DNA of 64,000 nucleotides from Branchipolynoe longqiensis (lineage: Eukaryota > Annelida > Polychaeta > Phyllodocida > Polynoidae), in contig CM059194.1 in the NCBI GenBank assembly GCA_030323885.1, positions 2,738,495 to 2,802,494 on the forward strand. The letters are read 5' to 3'. Below are positions 23,891 through 33,805 of this stretch, in pieces. The position numbers and the translations under genes are program-made. The notes under the pieces are model-generated. The model saw only the letters and a list, made by a program, of their open reading frames with translations. It was not told where the DNA came from and did no database searches. Within the stretch, counting starts at the first letter, position 1, and every line of letters starts with the position of its first letter.

Positions 23891-24104
23891 CAGGTACATC
23901 GGTGTGCGGGAGCTGGTGGTCTGCGGGGGAGGGTGTTCTGTCTAGTGCAAAAGATGCACAAAACGCAAACACAAAACACAAACACAAACAAAAACACCAC
24001 GCGAGGTAACACGCGCTGTAGTTATCGTGTCGAGATAAACCCCAAATGTCAGGTCGGATAGCATGAGCGAGGCGCACCACTACCCCTACAGATAGCTTGA
24101 TTCG

Positions 24105-24490
24105 TTGTTGGAGTTTTCCCTCCGGGCAATATCTAAGGTCATATTAGGTTGGTTTGTTGTTTGTTGTTTTGCCCCCTGGCAACATCTAAGGCCATATCAG
24201 GATGGGTACAGACTTGTGACAGTGTGCTCGCATGGCGACTTTGTAGTGCTGTCCCACTTGGAGACCAGGCCTCCAGCACGATGAGCACGATTATCCTGAT
24301 ACTGAGCCAACCAGTCCTTGTCCTATCCTACTATAATGTCGAGCACCTGGCTAGGAAATGACAAATATACAGTTTTAAGTCATTGGTTTGACTAGACCAG
24401 GGTTCGAACCTATAGGTTCAAATTCCATGATCTAACAAAACGCACCCCAGGAGTCGGACGCTCAACTCATTTGGCCGCCCTGTCTGGTCA
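24105..24490 (-). mobile_element. SINE-A, minus copy with a partial second tail
   Basis: Two tail starts occur in succession (24105-24147 and 24148 on), followed by a full body and a reversed tRNA-like head ending ACTCATTTGGCCGCCCTGTC at about 24485. The B box is readable as GGGTTCGAACC near 24400. Confidence 0.78.
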
Positions 24491-24775
24491 ACAGATAGAA
24501 GGACTGGACGAGTTCAATTCCCGGTCGAGTCAAACAAATGACTTAGAACATTGATACTTGTCGCTTCCTATCTTGGCAGTCAGGATTAATACGATAGGAC
24601 AAGGACTGGTTAGCTCAGTGTCAGGATAATTTGACTGAGTGGGATATCGGGTCATGGTGCTGGTGACCTGATTTCTCAGTGAGGCAGCACTATAACATCC
24701 CATTAAGTGTGCACTGTCACAAGTCGGTGCCAGACCTGATATGACCTTAGATATGTTGGCATGACATACAATTCC
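24485..24775 (+). mobile_element. SINE-A, plus copy
   Basis: Starts at the head of the previous copy (AGTTCAATTCCCGGTCGAGT) and runs through the body to ATGTTGGCATGACATACAAT. With 24148-24490 it forms a head-to-head inverted pair. Confidence 0.78.
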
Positions 24776-24782
24776 CATATCT

Positions 24783-25037
24783 GAGACTGTCTCAAAAGGT
24801 GCTAAGCAATATGGGACAAAACTTAGTCCATAGTAACGATCAACACACTATCTACTTATGCATTTGCTCAGGATAAACTGATTTGTTTTTTACATGGTGT
24901 TTCATAATCCTAATAGAATACATTTTTTTTTTAAACAAATGTCCTTGTATTTTCAGTGTAACCGTTTCTGTGCCATTTTGTGTCAATCGTTACTATGGAC
25001 AAAAAAACGAAGAGCTAGCACCTTTTGAGACAGGCTC
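24783..25037. mobile_element. 255-bp MITE, copy 2
   Basis: Same TIRs and interior as 3256-3509. The target duplication is ATCT at 24779-24782 and 25038-25041. Confidence 0.88.
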
Positions 25038-25083
25038 ATCTAACCAACCACCATATAGAAGGATTTACTGAATGTGTGTGTGT

Positions 25084-25106
25084 GTGGGGGGGGGGGGGGG
25101 GGGGGT
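25084..25106 (+). repeat. Poly-G tract of about 20 bp after (TG)n
   Basis: A short TG repeat runs into about 20 consecutive G. Other G or C runs occur at 979, 28090, 28336, 30271 and 45743. Confidence 0.9.
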
Positions 25107-25228
25107 AACCAACCAAAGCATGCGCTATTGAACATGTAGCATATCTAGGCTGAATGGTTTTACGTGCAAAAATCAACCTGTGCCCCTTTATTTTAAAGTC
25201 TGTCACTTCAAATTGTCAAATGAGCTTG

Positions 25229-25580
25229 GTTGGCTGGTTGTTGGAGTTTTACATCCTGGCAACATCTACGGTCATATCAGGATGGGTATCGACTTGTGAC
25301 AGTGCACACTCCTGGTGACTCTATAGTGCTGCCCAACTGGGAGACCGGATCAGCAGCACCCTGACTTAATATCCCACTCAATCACATTATCATAGCACTG
25401 AGCCAACCAGTTATTGCCATATCCTACTAATGCCGGGTGCCTGGCTAGAAAGTGACACGTAACTATTCTTAACTCATTGGTTTCACTCGACCACGGTTCA
25501 AATCAATGGGTTTGAATCCGACGATCTACCAAAACGGGAGACAGACGCTCAACTCATTCGGTCATCCCGTCTGGTTACCA
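25229..25580 (-). mobile_element. SINE-A, full-length minus copy
   Basis: Reversed tail TGTTGGAGTTTTACATCCTG, complete body, and reversed head ACTCATTCGGTCATCCCGTC. It is one of the most complete copies and is useful for a consensus. Confidence 0.82.
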
Positions 25581-25799
25581 ACGAGGTATAGTAGTGGGCG
25601 TAATAACTAATGATGCATAAAGCCGACAAGCCGCTATTATAGCTGTGCATTGTTTAAGTGCCTACAACCAGTGGTCCACAACTGGTTCATCAAAGGATGT
25701 GGTATATGCTATCCTGTCAGTGGAAAAGTGCATATACAATACATATAAAATACTTGTTTCCTCCAAAGAAATATGTCAGAATGACCATATTGTAATATG

Positions 25800-26820
25800 T
25801 TGGGACTCGGGCGTCTGAACCCCAAATATTACTATGCTCCACAGGTGTGTTCTGACAACTGTCTGTCAGTCCCCACCTGTAATTACTCTCTACAACTCAT
25901 AAGGAAGAAAGGAAGACGAGTCATAAGATTGACAGTGAAGAGGTTTTGCTTTATTGGCATCAAGTCATGTTCACCTACTGGCGACCTATCACCCTCACTC
26001 TTTACCAACTACCCACACAGATCCGTATGACAGTAGATCTTGCTGGAGTATATATCAGAATCAATGCCTGCAGCCCATTGAACCTGAGTCCAATGGTTAT
26101 TACACACAGCTCAGTATCTTTTGAATAGATGTTGCTCGTTTGAGTGTAGAAAGTGGAGTCCCCTCCAAGAGTGCTTCTCCAATAGTGCTTCATGTGGGGT
26201 TTGTGTGTCAAGTATAAGGAATGCAGGTGACTGGGCTCACACAGCCAGCCAATCAGACACCCTCTACAGCCTGGGGGGGTGACGCCCTAATAGGGGCAGC
26301 TGTCACTCAACCCCGGCTGCAGGTGGTGTCCATAATGTATGCAGGATGGCTGGGTGTGCTTGTCCATCAGCCCCATGGTAACAGGTAGTTGCAGACAGTT
26401 ACAATAAACATATATTAAAATGCACCTCCCCTACACGTGCATTCTTTCTGGTGCATGGAGGGAATATTCCCATAATAATAAACAGTCTCTTAAGTATGAA
26501 TATCACATCACAATCTTGGTCACTATGTGTTATCACATTTCCGTATAGGCGCTTATGTCACAAAGCGAGTGGGGCACCCATTGCTTCTCTGTTACATAAT
26601 CATGGTCCCCATTCCGTCGCCCGAGAATAATAATGTTCTTTGCCAATATATAAATCCGAACTGAAAATCCATATATTGTTACAATATGTTTGACCACGAC
26701 GTCCAATAGCTGATGATAACATTTGATGTGCTCTAATGGCGTTGTTAAATCTAACAATCTTGTTATGTGTATGTTGATTCATGGAGGGAATGATATGTCA
26801 GTTTAGTAGAACCTGTCACG
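25800..26820 (+). repeat. Interspersed repeat Y, plus copy
   Basis: Matches 56930-58045 in inverse orientation over about 1 kb (for example TCTGAACCCCAAATATTAC, then TAAGGAAGAAAGGAAGAC, and near the end TTGCTTCTCTGTTACATAAT). No intact protein is seen; class unknown. The single TTGCTT at 26581-26586 is the empty site for the LINE-C insertion in the other copy. Confidence 0.75.
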
Positions 26821-27019
26821 GCTGAAGCCAGCGTTTCATTATAATTCGTTGGCATATATATATTGTGGCTCAGGTAATGAAGGCAGAGCTCTGATAACAT
26901 GTCTGCTTTTGCGTTGAGTCTTATTTCACGACAAACCTGTAGTAACAGTAGCAGTAAGGTATGGCTTCCCTAATGGCTGATCTTCCAGCCCAGCAACTAA
27001 TGTCACATTTAATTAAAGT

Positions 27020-27157
27020 TTGTCGTTGGAGTTTTACATCCTGACAACATTTAAGGTAATATCAGGACAGGTACTGATTTGTGACAGTGTTCACTCATCG
27101 TGACTTTATAGAACTGCCACACTGGGAAATCAGGGTTGTCGCCACCAGGATCCGATA
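27020..27157 (-). mobile_element. SINE-A 3' fragment, minus
   Basis: Reversed tail and body from GTTGGAGTTTTACATCCTGA to CACACTGGGAAATCAGG. The rest is replaced by the next, oppositely oriented SINE-A. Confidence 0.72.
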
Positions 27158-27452
27158 TCGGAATCGGTAGAGCTTGGGCCTCGTATGCAGGAGATCGAGA
27201 GTTCGGTTCCAGGCCCAGTCAAAACAATGACTTAACACATTTATACTTGTCACCTACTAGCCTGGCAGTCCGTATTAATAGGATAGGGAAATGACTGGTT
27301 AGGTCAGTGTCAAGATTATGTGAATGAGTGGGATATCAGGTCATGGTGCCATGGTCTCCCAGACAATCGAGTCGCCCTGAGTGTGCACTATCAGTGTTAC
27401 AACTCAATACTTATCCTGATATGGCCTTAGTATGTTGCCAGGACATAACAAT
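27158..27452 (+). mobile_element. SINE-A, plus copy with tRNA-like head
   Basis: The head carries ATCGGTAGAGCTTGGGCCTC and GAGAGTTCGGTTCC (B-box position), then the family body and ATGTTGCCAGGACATAACA at the end. Confidence 0.78.
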
Positions 27453-27723
27453 ATGAACACATTTAAAAAGGAAGACTTTCTAATAACCGATGGTGGCCAT
27501 CTTACAAAATGGCGGCCATTTTTGTCACAGGTCGAATCTGAGATGGCCCTAGAGCTAAAAATCATCATTGAGGCATTGTCTAGATGTGTGCCCAATTTCA
27601 TGCTGGTATTATCAAACCCACAATACTTTCACATATCGATACTGATATAAGTATAAGGACTTCTACCTAATATGTTGACACTTTCTTTCCTTCTTCTCCT
27701 CCCCCCCCCCCACCCCCCGGTAG

Positions 27724-27894
27724 GAATGTTGCTGCTTCCGGCGTCCCCTCACGGAGCGATCACGTGCTTCCTGTGCGAGGACGGCACGTGCATCCGGCCG
27801 ACCCTCCCCATCTACCACATGAACAGAGGCCAGCCCTGGTGGTGGTTGTGCGACACATTTCCACACTGCCTGGACGGTACAGACGAGCGTATGG
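27724..27894 (+). CDS. Internal exon encoding an LDL-receptor class A module
   Basis: A long C/T tract ending GGTAG is followed by 171 nt of open frame and the donor GTAAGA. Two bases complete the preceding codon and one base is left at the end, so the exon is phase 1-1, the usual arrangement for shuffled LDLa modules. The peptide has the LDLa signature: CFLCEDGTCI, then WWWLCD, then CLDGTDE. The acidic DGTDE supplies calcium-ligand positions. Five cysteines are inside the exon and the sixth would be in the next one. LDLa repeats act in secreted or membrane proteins binding ligands or lipoproteins. No neighbouring exon was found, so the full product is unknown. The downstream donor leads into repeat-rich sequence. 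Confidence 0.72.
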
Positions 27895-27965
27895 GTAAGA
27901 GGCACCAGTTGTGTAAACACAGGCTCCGCTTTCACCTTCCAAGAACCAGCTTCCAGGTCGCACCC

Positions 27966-27985
27966 ATATATATATATATATATAT

Positions 27986-28027
<42 letters not shown>

Positions 28028-28250
28028 ATAGTGATAAACCCTTTATCTCTCTTTATAAACTCTGTAGTGGTTCCTCCCCCCTCTCATGGGGTGGGGGGGG
28101 GGGCTCCCAGCATGCACCTCGCCCCCTCCGCACCTCGGGGGGGGGCTGCTTTCGTTATTCGGTCGGAAGCAATATATATATATATATATATATATGTAGA
28201 TATATATATGTATATTTAGATATATATATATGTGTGTCTGTGTATATAAA
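27966..28250. repeat. (TA)n microsatellites flanking G/C-run sequence
   Basis: (TA)n at 27966-28025 and again at 28171-28250, separated by about 145 bp with poly-G runs. Apparent frames rich in Ile and Tyr are artefacts. Confidence 0.85.
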
Positions 28251-28434
28251 CAATCGATTTTGAAGTGAGAGCTGGGAGACGTTGGAGTCGGTTCCCAGGA
28301 GGAGAGAAGCAGAGAGTGCCCGGTTATAGTTGGAGGGGGGGGGGGGCTGTAGAGAATAAAGCTAGGATTCCTTACACGCGGCATGCGGCATGCGGCATGC
28401 GGCATGCGGCATGCATACGGGATGGGCCCTTTCA

Positions 28435-28486
28435 CCCACACCCACACCCACACCCACACCCACACCCACACCCACACCCACACACA
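28435..28486 (+). repeat. CCCACA hexanucleotide repeat
   Basis: Nine or so units of CCCACA, inside the outer TIR element. Confidence 0.9.
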
Positions 28487-28965
28487 GTGTCAGGTTTCCT
28501 CACCCCTGTTCTCTATGGCAAACGCAGCAGCATTCACATTCACATGCCGCACTGATGGCTACATGGACCGATTCAGTTCGCATTCGCAGGCCGCGTGTTA
28601 TACCCCTGTCACACTACGACGTAACGAGCCAACGTGAGCCTAACGTGGTCATTTTTCGTCATTACGTTGGGTTACGTCATGATGACGTCATAATGACGTT
28701 AGAATGACGTCAAGCTACGTCACATTACGTCGTGTTACGTCGAGTTACGTCAAGGTTTTGGACATGTTCAAAACTGTCCACGTAGCTCGAACGAAAGGGT
28801 TTACGTTCGCCGTACGTTCTGTTCACGTTCAGTGAACGTCAATGACGTTAAACGGACGTTATTCCAACGCTGCTCACTACGTTCAACTACGTTCCACTAC
28901 GTTCCACTACGTTCCACTACGTTGACTCACATTAAACCGAGTGCAAATGCCTACGAGGCTTGATG

Positions 28966-29208
28966 CGCGAAAAGGAAGAAAGGAAGGCGGGGGTGGGAAG
29001 AAAGGCGTTTTATTAACGCCTCAAACAGAGGATACAGAGGAACAGGCATACAGGCAAGGAACAAGGAAAGGGCTCATGAGGAGCAAAGAACAGGCTCGTG
29101 AGGAGCAATACAGTGAGGGGCTCATGAGGAGCAGAGATAAATACAGGAGGGGCTCATGAGGAGCAAAGTCAGAGTTCTGGTAGAGGGGGGGCCGAGGAGC
29201 CCTCCGCC
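28966..29208 (-). repeat. Split repeat B2 of the minus retroelement
   Basis: Direct repeat of 29566-29809 (B1). It contains the reversed AATAAA poly(A) signal within a hairpin (GAGGCGT/ACGCCTC) and several CTCATGAGGAGC motifs. Confidence 0.85.
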
Positions 29209-29252
29209 GCAGAGGGAGGAGGGTAGGAGGGAGAGTTGGGTGGGTGGGTAGG

Positions 29253-29562
29253 AGGAGAAGAAGGCAGAGATCTGGAAGGCGGCAGGAGGGCGAGTGCCTG
29301 AGGGAGGCCGGCGGGCGGCCTTATAAGGGAGGGAGGGGCGCGGGCGACAGCAGGTGAGTTGTGAAAGCTGCCGGCCCGGGGGAGGGCGAGTGAGGGTGAG
29401 CAGCGGGCGTCGGGTGAGGCGCGAATGCTGCGCGACACGGGGGCGGGGGAGGAGGCGGCGCGCGGCGGGGTCTGGTGAGGTGTGAGCGCAGCGCGACAGC
29501 CCGGGGCGGGGGAGGGTCTCTTCCTCTCCTCGCATCAAGCGTAATGCTTCGCATTACGACCG
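29253..29562 (-). repeat. Split repeat A2 of the minus retroelement
   Basis: Corresponds to A1/A2 of the plus copy, with the TATA-like CTTATAAGG. The GC-rich tandem segments differ from the plus copy, so the two insertions belong to diverged subfamilies. Confidence 0.8.
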
Positions 29563-29565
29563 ATG

Positions 29566-29809
29566 CGCGAAAAGGAAGAAAGGAAGGCGGGGGTGGGAAG
29601 AAAGGCATTTTATTAACGCCTCAAACAGAGGATACAGAGGAACAGGCATACAGGCAAGGAACAAGGAAAGGGCTCATGAGGAGCAAAGAACAGGCTCGTG
29701 AGGAGCAATACAGTGAGGGGCTCATGAGGAGCAGAGATAAATACAGGAGGGGCTCATGAGGAGCAAAGTCAGAGTTCTGGTAGAGGGGGGGGCCGAGGAG
29801 CCCTCCGCC
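29566..29809 (-). repeat. Split repeat B1 of the minus retroelement
   Basis: Near-identical to B2 (28966-29208). It ends at GGCGGAGGGCTCC on the element strand, where the gag side begins. Confidence 0.85.
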
Positions 29810-30290
29810 AAAAGTTAAGAGAGGGCTCGAGGCGCGCCCGAGGCGTGGCGCGGGCGCCCGAGGCGGGGGCCCGGGGAGGCAGGCCTGGTCGAGGGAAGGT
29901 CCGGGGCCTAGGTGGAGGGGGAGCGGGCAGCCAAAAAAGGGAGGCCCGCTCCTGATGCCTGGGGGGAGGAGGTCCGGCGAGGGTCGAGCAGGGGGGCAGC
30001 GAACTCCTCAGGGCTGGGCGGGGTGGGGGTCGGGGTCGGGTCGGGCGGGTTGATGAAGGCGGTGTCGTGAGCGCCGGTGGCTGGGCTGTCCGGGGAGGGT
30101 CCCTCGTGAGGCTGGGCCGTGTCCGAGGTGTGAGGTGCGAGGTGGAGGACCCCGGCTTCGTCTGGGCGGCGCTTCGATTGGTGGTCACTGGGAGGTTGTC
30201 GGTGGAGGTCGCGGGGCTGTCGGCAGTGGTGAGGGTAAGGCGCCGGGAGGGGCCCCCCGGGCCGGCCGGGGGGGGGGGGGGGGCGGCGGA

Positions 30291-31431
30291 TCAAAAATCC
30301 GCCGAGGCGGCCGGGGTCTGGCGCTCACGGGCTTGCTTGGTGAGGCATTCGGCCTCGCAGTGCCTGGTTAATATGCGCCGCACATTGGCGCAGTAGGCGC
30401 ATATGTGGCGGCGCCTGTCTCCCACCTCGCCGTGGGCCTCCCCGATGTGGGCCCGATCGCACGAGGCGGGATCGCGGTTCCGTGCGGGGCAGGGGACCCC
30501 GTGAGTGTGCCTATCGTAGGCGGTGCGGGGGTCGGCTTGGGGCCGGGGCAGGTGTGTGCCTTGGGCCCATTCGCCTCGGAGCGAGTCCTCGCCTCGGGAG
30601 ACTGGTGTTGCCGGAGGGGTGAGCGTGGTGATGGAGTCCATCCTGAGGGTGTTGAGGGCCACAGGGTCATGCCATCCGTGGGGGAGCCTCCCGTCCGCCG
30701 CTACTCCGAGGCCATCTTCACCTGGATAGCGGATGCACGAGGATATCCCTCATCACGGTGAGGTGGTGGTGGCGTAGGCCCTGGAGGGAGTGCTCGGGGA
30801 AGGCTGGATGACCGGCGAGGGTGAGGAGGGCGAGGTTATATTCATCGCGGGTGGCCTCCCCCCTCTTGACCGGCTTCCGCTCAGGGCCCCTCTCGATGAG
30901 GTCCGAGGGGAAAATGTATCCCGAGGGGATGCCTTGGCACCTGCCGGCGCGCTGCGCCTCGGCGGAAGCGAGGATGTCTCGGACGGCGTCGGCCGCGGAT
31001 GCTGGGGTGTAGTCCTCGGCGACGTCCTGGAGGTAGGCCGGGGGAGGCGCGGGGCCGCCTCGGGCGGCGAGGCGGTTGTACTGCTGGTAGTGGGGGTGGG
31101 CTGCCCCGGGCAGAGTCGCTTGAGGTGGCGGCGGGGGCCGGGCCCCGGCGGTGGTCTGCGCCCGAGGAGCTGGGGCGGGCGGCATGCTGTATCCTGCCTG
31201 CGTCTGCTCCGGCGCTCCTCGGGCTCCCGCCGACTCGAAGGCGTCCATGCGCGTTGTGAGGCGCTGCAGGGCCTGGAGGATGATGGCTGTGTCGGCGCCC
31301 GAGGTGGCCGAGGGGGAGGCCAGGGCCGCGGGTGTTGAGGCGTCGTCGGGCGAGCCCGAGGCGGGCCCCGGCGTGGCCCGGGCGGTGAGCCTGGTGCTCT
31401 TGCGGCCTCTTCCCTTTCCGTGTCCGGGCAT
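30291..31431 (-). pseudogene. gag-like gene, broken by micro-inversion and frameshift
   Basis: Residues 1-237 (31431-30718) align along their length with the intact gag at 60829, starting MPGHGKGRGRKSTRL and including SAADAVRDILASAEAQ and LTVMRDILVHP, then stop. The C-terminal part resumes in another frame at 30662-30291 with the C/H-rich motif (CPARNRDPASC, HICAYC). Between them the codons for the VRRYSEAIFTWIAD segment are found on the opposite (+) strand at about 30693-30733, so roughly 40 bp have been flipped. It cannot make a full-length product. Confidence 0.82.
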
Positions 31432-32504
31432 GGTGCAGGAGCCTGAGGCGGGGCAGCGGTCCGGGGAGGAGTGCAGGTCCGAGAAGAAGGAGAAGAAGGC
31501 AGAGATCTGGAAGGCGGCATTACGACCAATGGGAACGTCAGGAGAACGTCAGGAGAACGTCAGGAGAACGTCAGGAGAACGTGCATTCAACGTACGTTCA
31601 ACGTCTCATGACGTGGCTAACGTCACGTAACGTTCTTCTGGCGATGGAATAACGTTCATAACGTTCCGTGAACGTAGTGACGTTGTCCTCTCTCGTTGAA
31701 TGACGGTATCACTATGCTTTACCGACGTTACGTTCTCGTCCACTACGTTGCATCCACGTTCAACTTCTGCCCAAATTTGCATACTACGCTGAGAAGTTCA
31801 ACGTTCTTCACGTTCTCCCTACGCTGACGTCATTACGTCATAGTGTGACAGGGCCATAAGGAATCACCCCCATTGACTTGCAGGCGATTCCATTTTATGC
31901 CGCATTCGCATCCGCATGCCGCATGCCGCGTGTAAGGAATGTAGCCTTAAGGGGTTTTGGGAAGCGAGAGGTGCCCAGAAGGAGCATTGATAAGCATGTA
32001 TATATATGTGTATATATATATGTGTATATACATATGTATATATATATGTGTATTTAGACTATGTAGATACCTCTCTAACCAACCACCTCCACAGATCGAC
32101 CACTCCCCTATATCGATCGCTTTATTTGGGTCCCAAGCGACCACCCATGTAATACCATTGTAACGATAATAAAACTCCCTAAACTCCCGAATTAATAATG
32201 TGACACATAACTGGTTTGAATATGTGTATATCTCCTCTGACTCGGCATAAATCCACCGTGTCATAAGACAATATAAATTAAGAAAGTCTTCTCATGTTTC
32301 TGATCGGTGTCCTCCTGACGCCGATCCTCACATAACAAACTAACTCGATAGTCGGGCATTCTCTGCATCCCGCCGACTCTGACCCTTGACCAACTGACTC
32401 CAGCGGTCACTGGGTCTCGTCTCACTTGTCTCACTGTTGCGCAACCCATCATGCAAGTATAAAGGCATGCAAGGGAACTAACATTGTTAGTATGTTACGT
32501 ACTT

Positions 32505-32612
32505 TATCATTGTACAATGACAATGTGACTGTGAGGATGTAAGTGACAGTATCGTACTTATCATTGTACAATGACAATGTGAGTGTGAGGATGTAAGTGA
32601 CAGTGTCGGTCG
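32505..32612. repeat. ~57-bp tandem duplication
   Basis: TATCATTGTACAATGACAAT followed by GTGAGGATGTAAGTGACAG occurs twice in succession with few changes. Confidence 0.85.
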
Positions 32613-33805
32613 ATCCCATTCCCAGATAGGGGTGGACGGTAATAGCCCTGTCACACTAAGATAGGCACATGCATACAAATTTAGAATACTTTTTGTTCTT
32701 ATCTGACTGGTCTAGAATTAAAGAGCTTAACTTACAGATAAAAACACTTCTTAGTTTAACATTTGAATTGACTATGAACAAAGTTATTGCGATTTGAAGT
32801 TGTAAATAATGATGGGTTTCTGTTGTTATAGTCAGGCAAGTGAAGTAAATAAGGGCCCAATTATGCCAACTGTTTCAGGTAAACTAGATGGAGCTATTTT
32901 ATTTGTCATTCAAAACTTATGAAAATTAGCAGACTTATGCGTTCAAGGGTGCTGATTTCAGATCTGGTCTCGGTTTTAGAATTTAAGGATTACCCCTTGA
33001 ATAAAATAATGATTTCTATGGCAGATTGCGCTAAAATCTACCAAACATTTGGCCAAATCAGAATTATTATTTTGTTATGAATTCCTCTTTTTGACATTGT
33101 CTTATTAAAAATCTGCTTGACTAATTGATTTAGCAATTGACAATTTAAATTCCTTTATATATGTAGAATGGCAATTGGTTAGCAGAACTCCCCTCACATC
33201 CTTTCACTTTTTATTATATTTGGTCAAAGTTTCACTTTTAATTCAAAATTAATACATTTTATACATTTAATCTTGAAAAATGATTATCTCAAGAACCATA
33301 ATATATATAGCCTAACTGTTTTTGGATTTGGGCTTGTAATTTCATTGTATACAGGGAGGACTAACAATATTGAACCCTATGCATATTTTTTAATTTTGCT
33401 GCAGGTATCTACTGCTAATGATGTCCAAACCACAACACTTTCGGCCTTTCAAAACACACCGGCGATAGGTCCAGGCTGGTTTAAACCATGATTATATGAT
33501 TTAGAAATGTGTAAATTACACAGCTATACTAGTTTTACCTTCTGCGATTGCCATTCACTTAGCTTTTCTGATGATGCAAAACTTCAAATCCTCAAATAAA
33601 GTGTCCGAATCAATTGTCAGGAGCAGAAATGACATAATAATAGATGAAATTCTGTCCCAAATCTTTTGAATGTATTCCCACTATTGTGAGGGCTTCTGGG
33701 CATGAGCAAAACCTCCGGCTTTGCAACCATGCTAACTTTATTTGGTCACAAAAATGGGAGTCAGACATGTTGGCTATTTCAATACGCCACCTAGCGGAAA
33801 TGCGG
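32613..33805. other. AT-rich stretch without recognised genes
   Basis: Apart from a CCCTGTCACACTAAGATAGG end at 32646 this stretch is AT-rich with no convincing exon, RNA or repeat. The frame at 33273-33491 has no supporting motif. Confidence 0.45.

Larger units (their letters stand above)
28966..31528 (-). mobile_element. Split-direct-repeat (Ngaro/PAT-like) retroelement, gag-only, damaged copy
   Basis: On the minus strand the order is A1 (31528-31490, shortened), gag remnant (31431-30291), B1 (29809-29566), A2 (29562-29253), B2 (29208-28966). ATG (CAT on the element strand) lies at 28963-28965, 29563-29565 and 31529-31531, exactly as in the plus copy at 60526. A1 has lost about 250 bp, including the TATA region, between two GC dinucleotides, but keeps the terminal TGGTCGTAATGC. 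No RT, RNase H or recombinase is present. GC content is far above the surroundings. Confidence 0.78.
28604..31853. mobile_element. TIR element with CCCTGTCACACTA ends and ACGT-rich subterminal arrays
   Basis: Left end CCCTGTCACACTACGACGTA; the right end is its inverse with minor changes. Both arms (28610-28960 and 31530-31840) are packed with ACGT cores, including TGACGTCA palindromes on the left and four AACGTCAGGAG repeats on the right. Such subterminal arrays are typical transposase-binding regions. A retroelement (28966-31528) occupies the middle; the host element alone would be about 690 bp. Possible TTA/TAA flanks suggest, but do not prove, a PIF/Harbinger-like origin. Confidence 0.65.
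28361..31945. mobile_element. Outer TIR element hosting two nested insertions
   Basis: ATTCCTTACACGCGGCATGC near 28366 recurs inverted at 31922-31940. Near both ends are GCGGCAT repeats (five 7-bp units at 28380-28411; diverged on the right). The left inner edge (CCGCGTGTTA) and right inner edge (TAAGGAATC) look like halves of one interrupted GTGTAAGGAAT-type sequence. Without inserts the element would be only about 330 bp. Confidence 0.55.

Noticed and set aside
19181..24080. Dozens of long open frames on both strands (Cys/Val/Trp/Gly-rich on +, His/Thr/Pro-rich on -)
   Set aside because: They are translations of G/T or A/C minisatellite monomers in every frame, with no start context, no conserved product and identical repetition; not genes.
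29122..29608. Pro/Arg/Ser-rich frames across the A2/B2 repeats of the minus retroelement
   Set aside because: They span repeat boundaries and have no equivalent in the plus copy's A2/B2.
28966..31528. GC-rich islands as bacterial contamination or transferred bacterial genes
   Set aside because: The same element occurs twice, nested in animal transposons, with eukaryotic TATA and AATAAA signals and repeat-defined ends.
30753..31529. 258-codon minus frame over the retroelement
   Set aside because: It is a shadow, in another frame, of the gag reading at 30718-31431; its residues are Pro/Arg/Ser-rich and have no counterpart in the intact copy.
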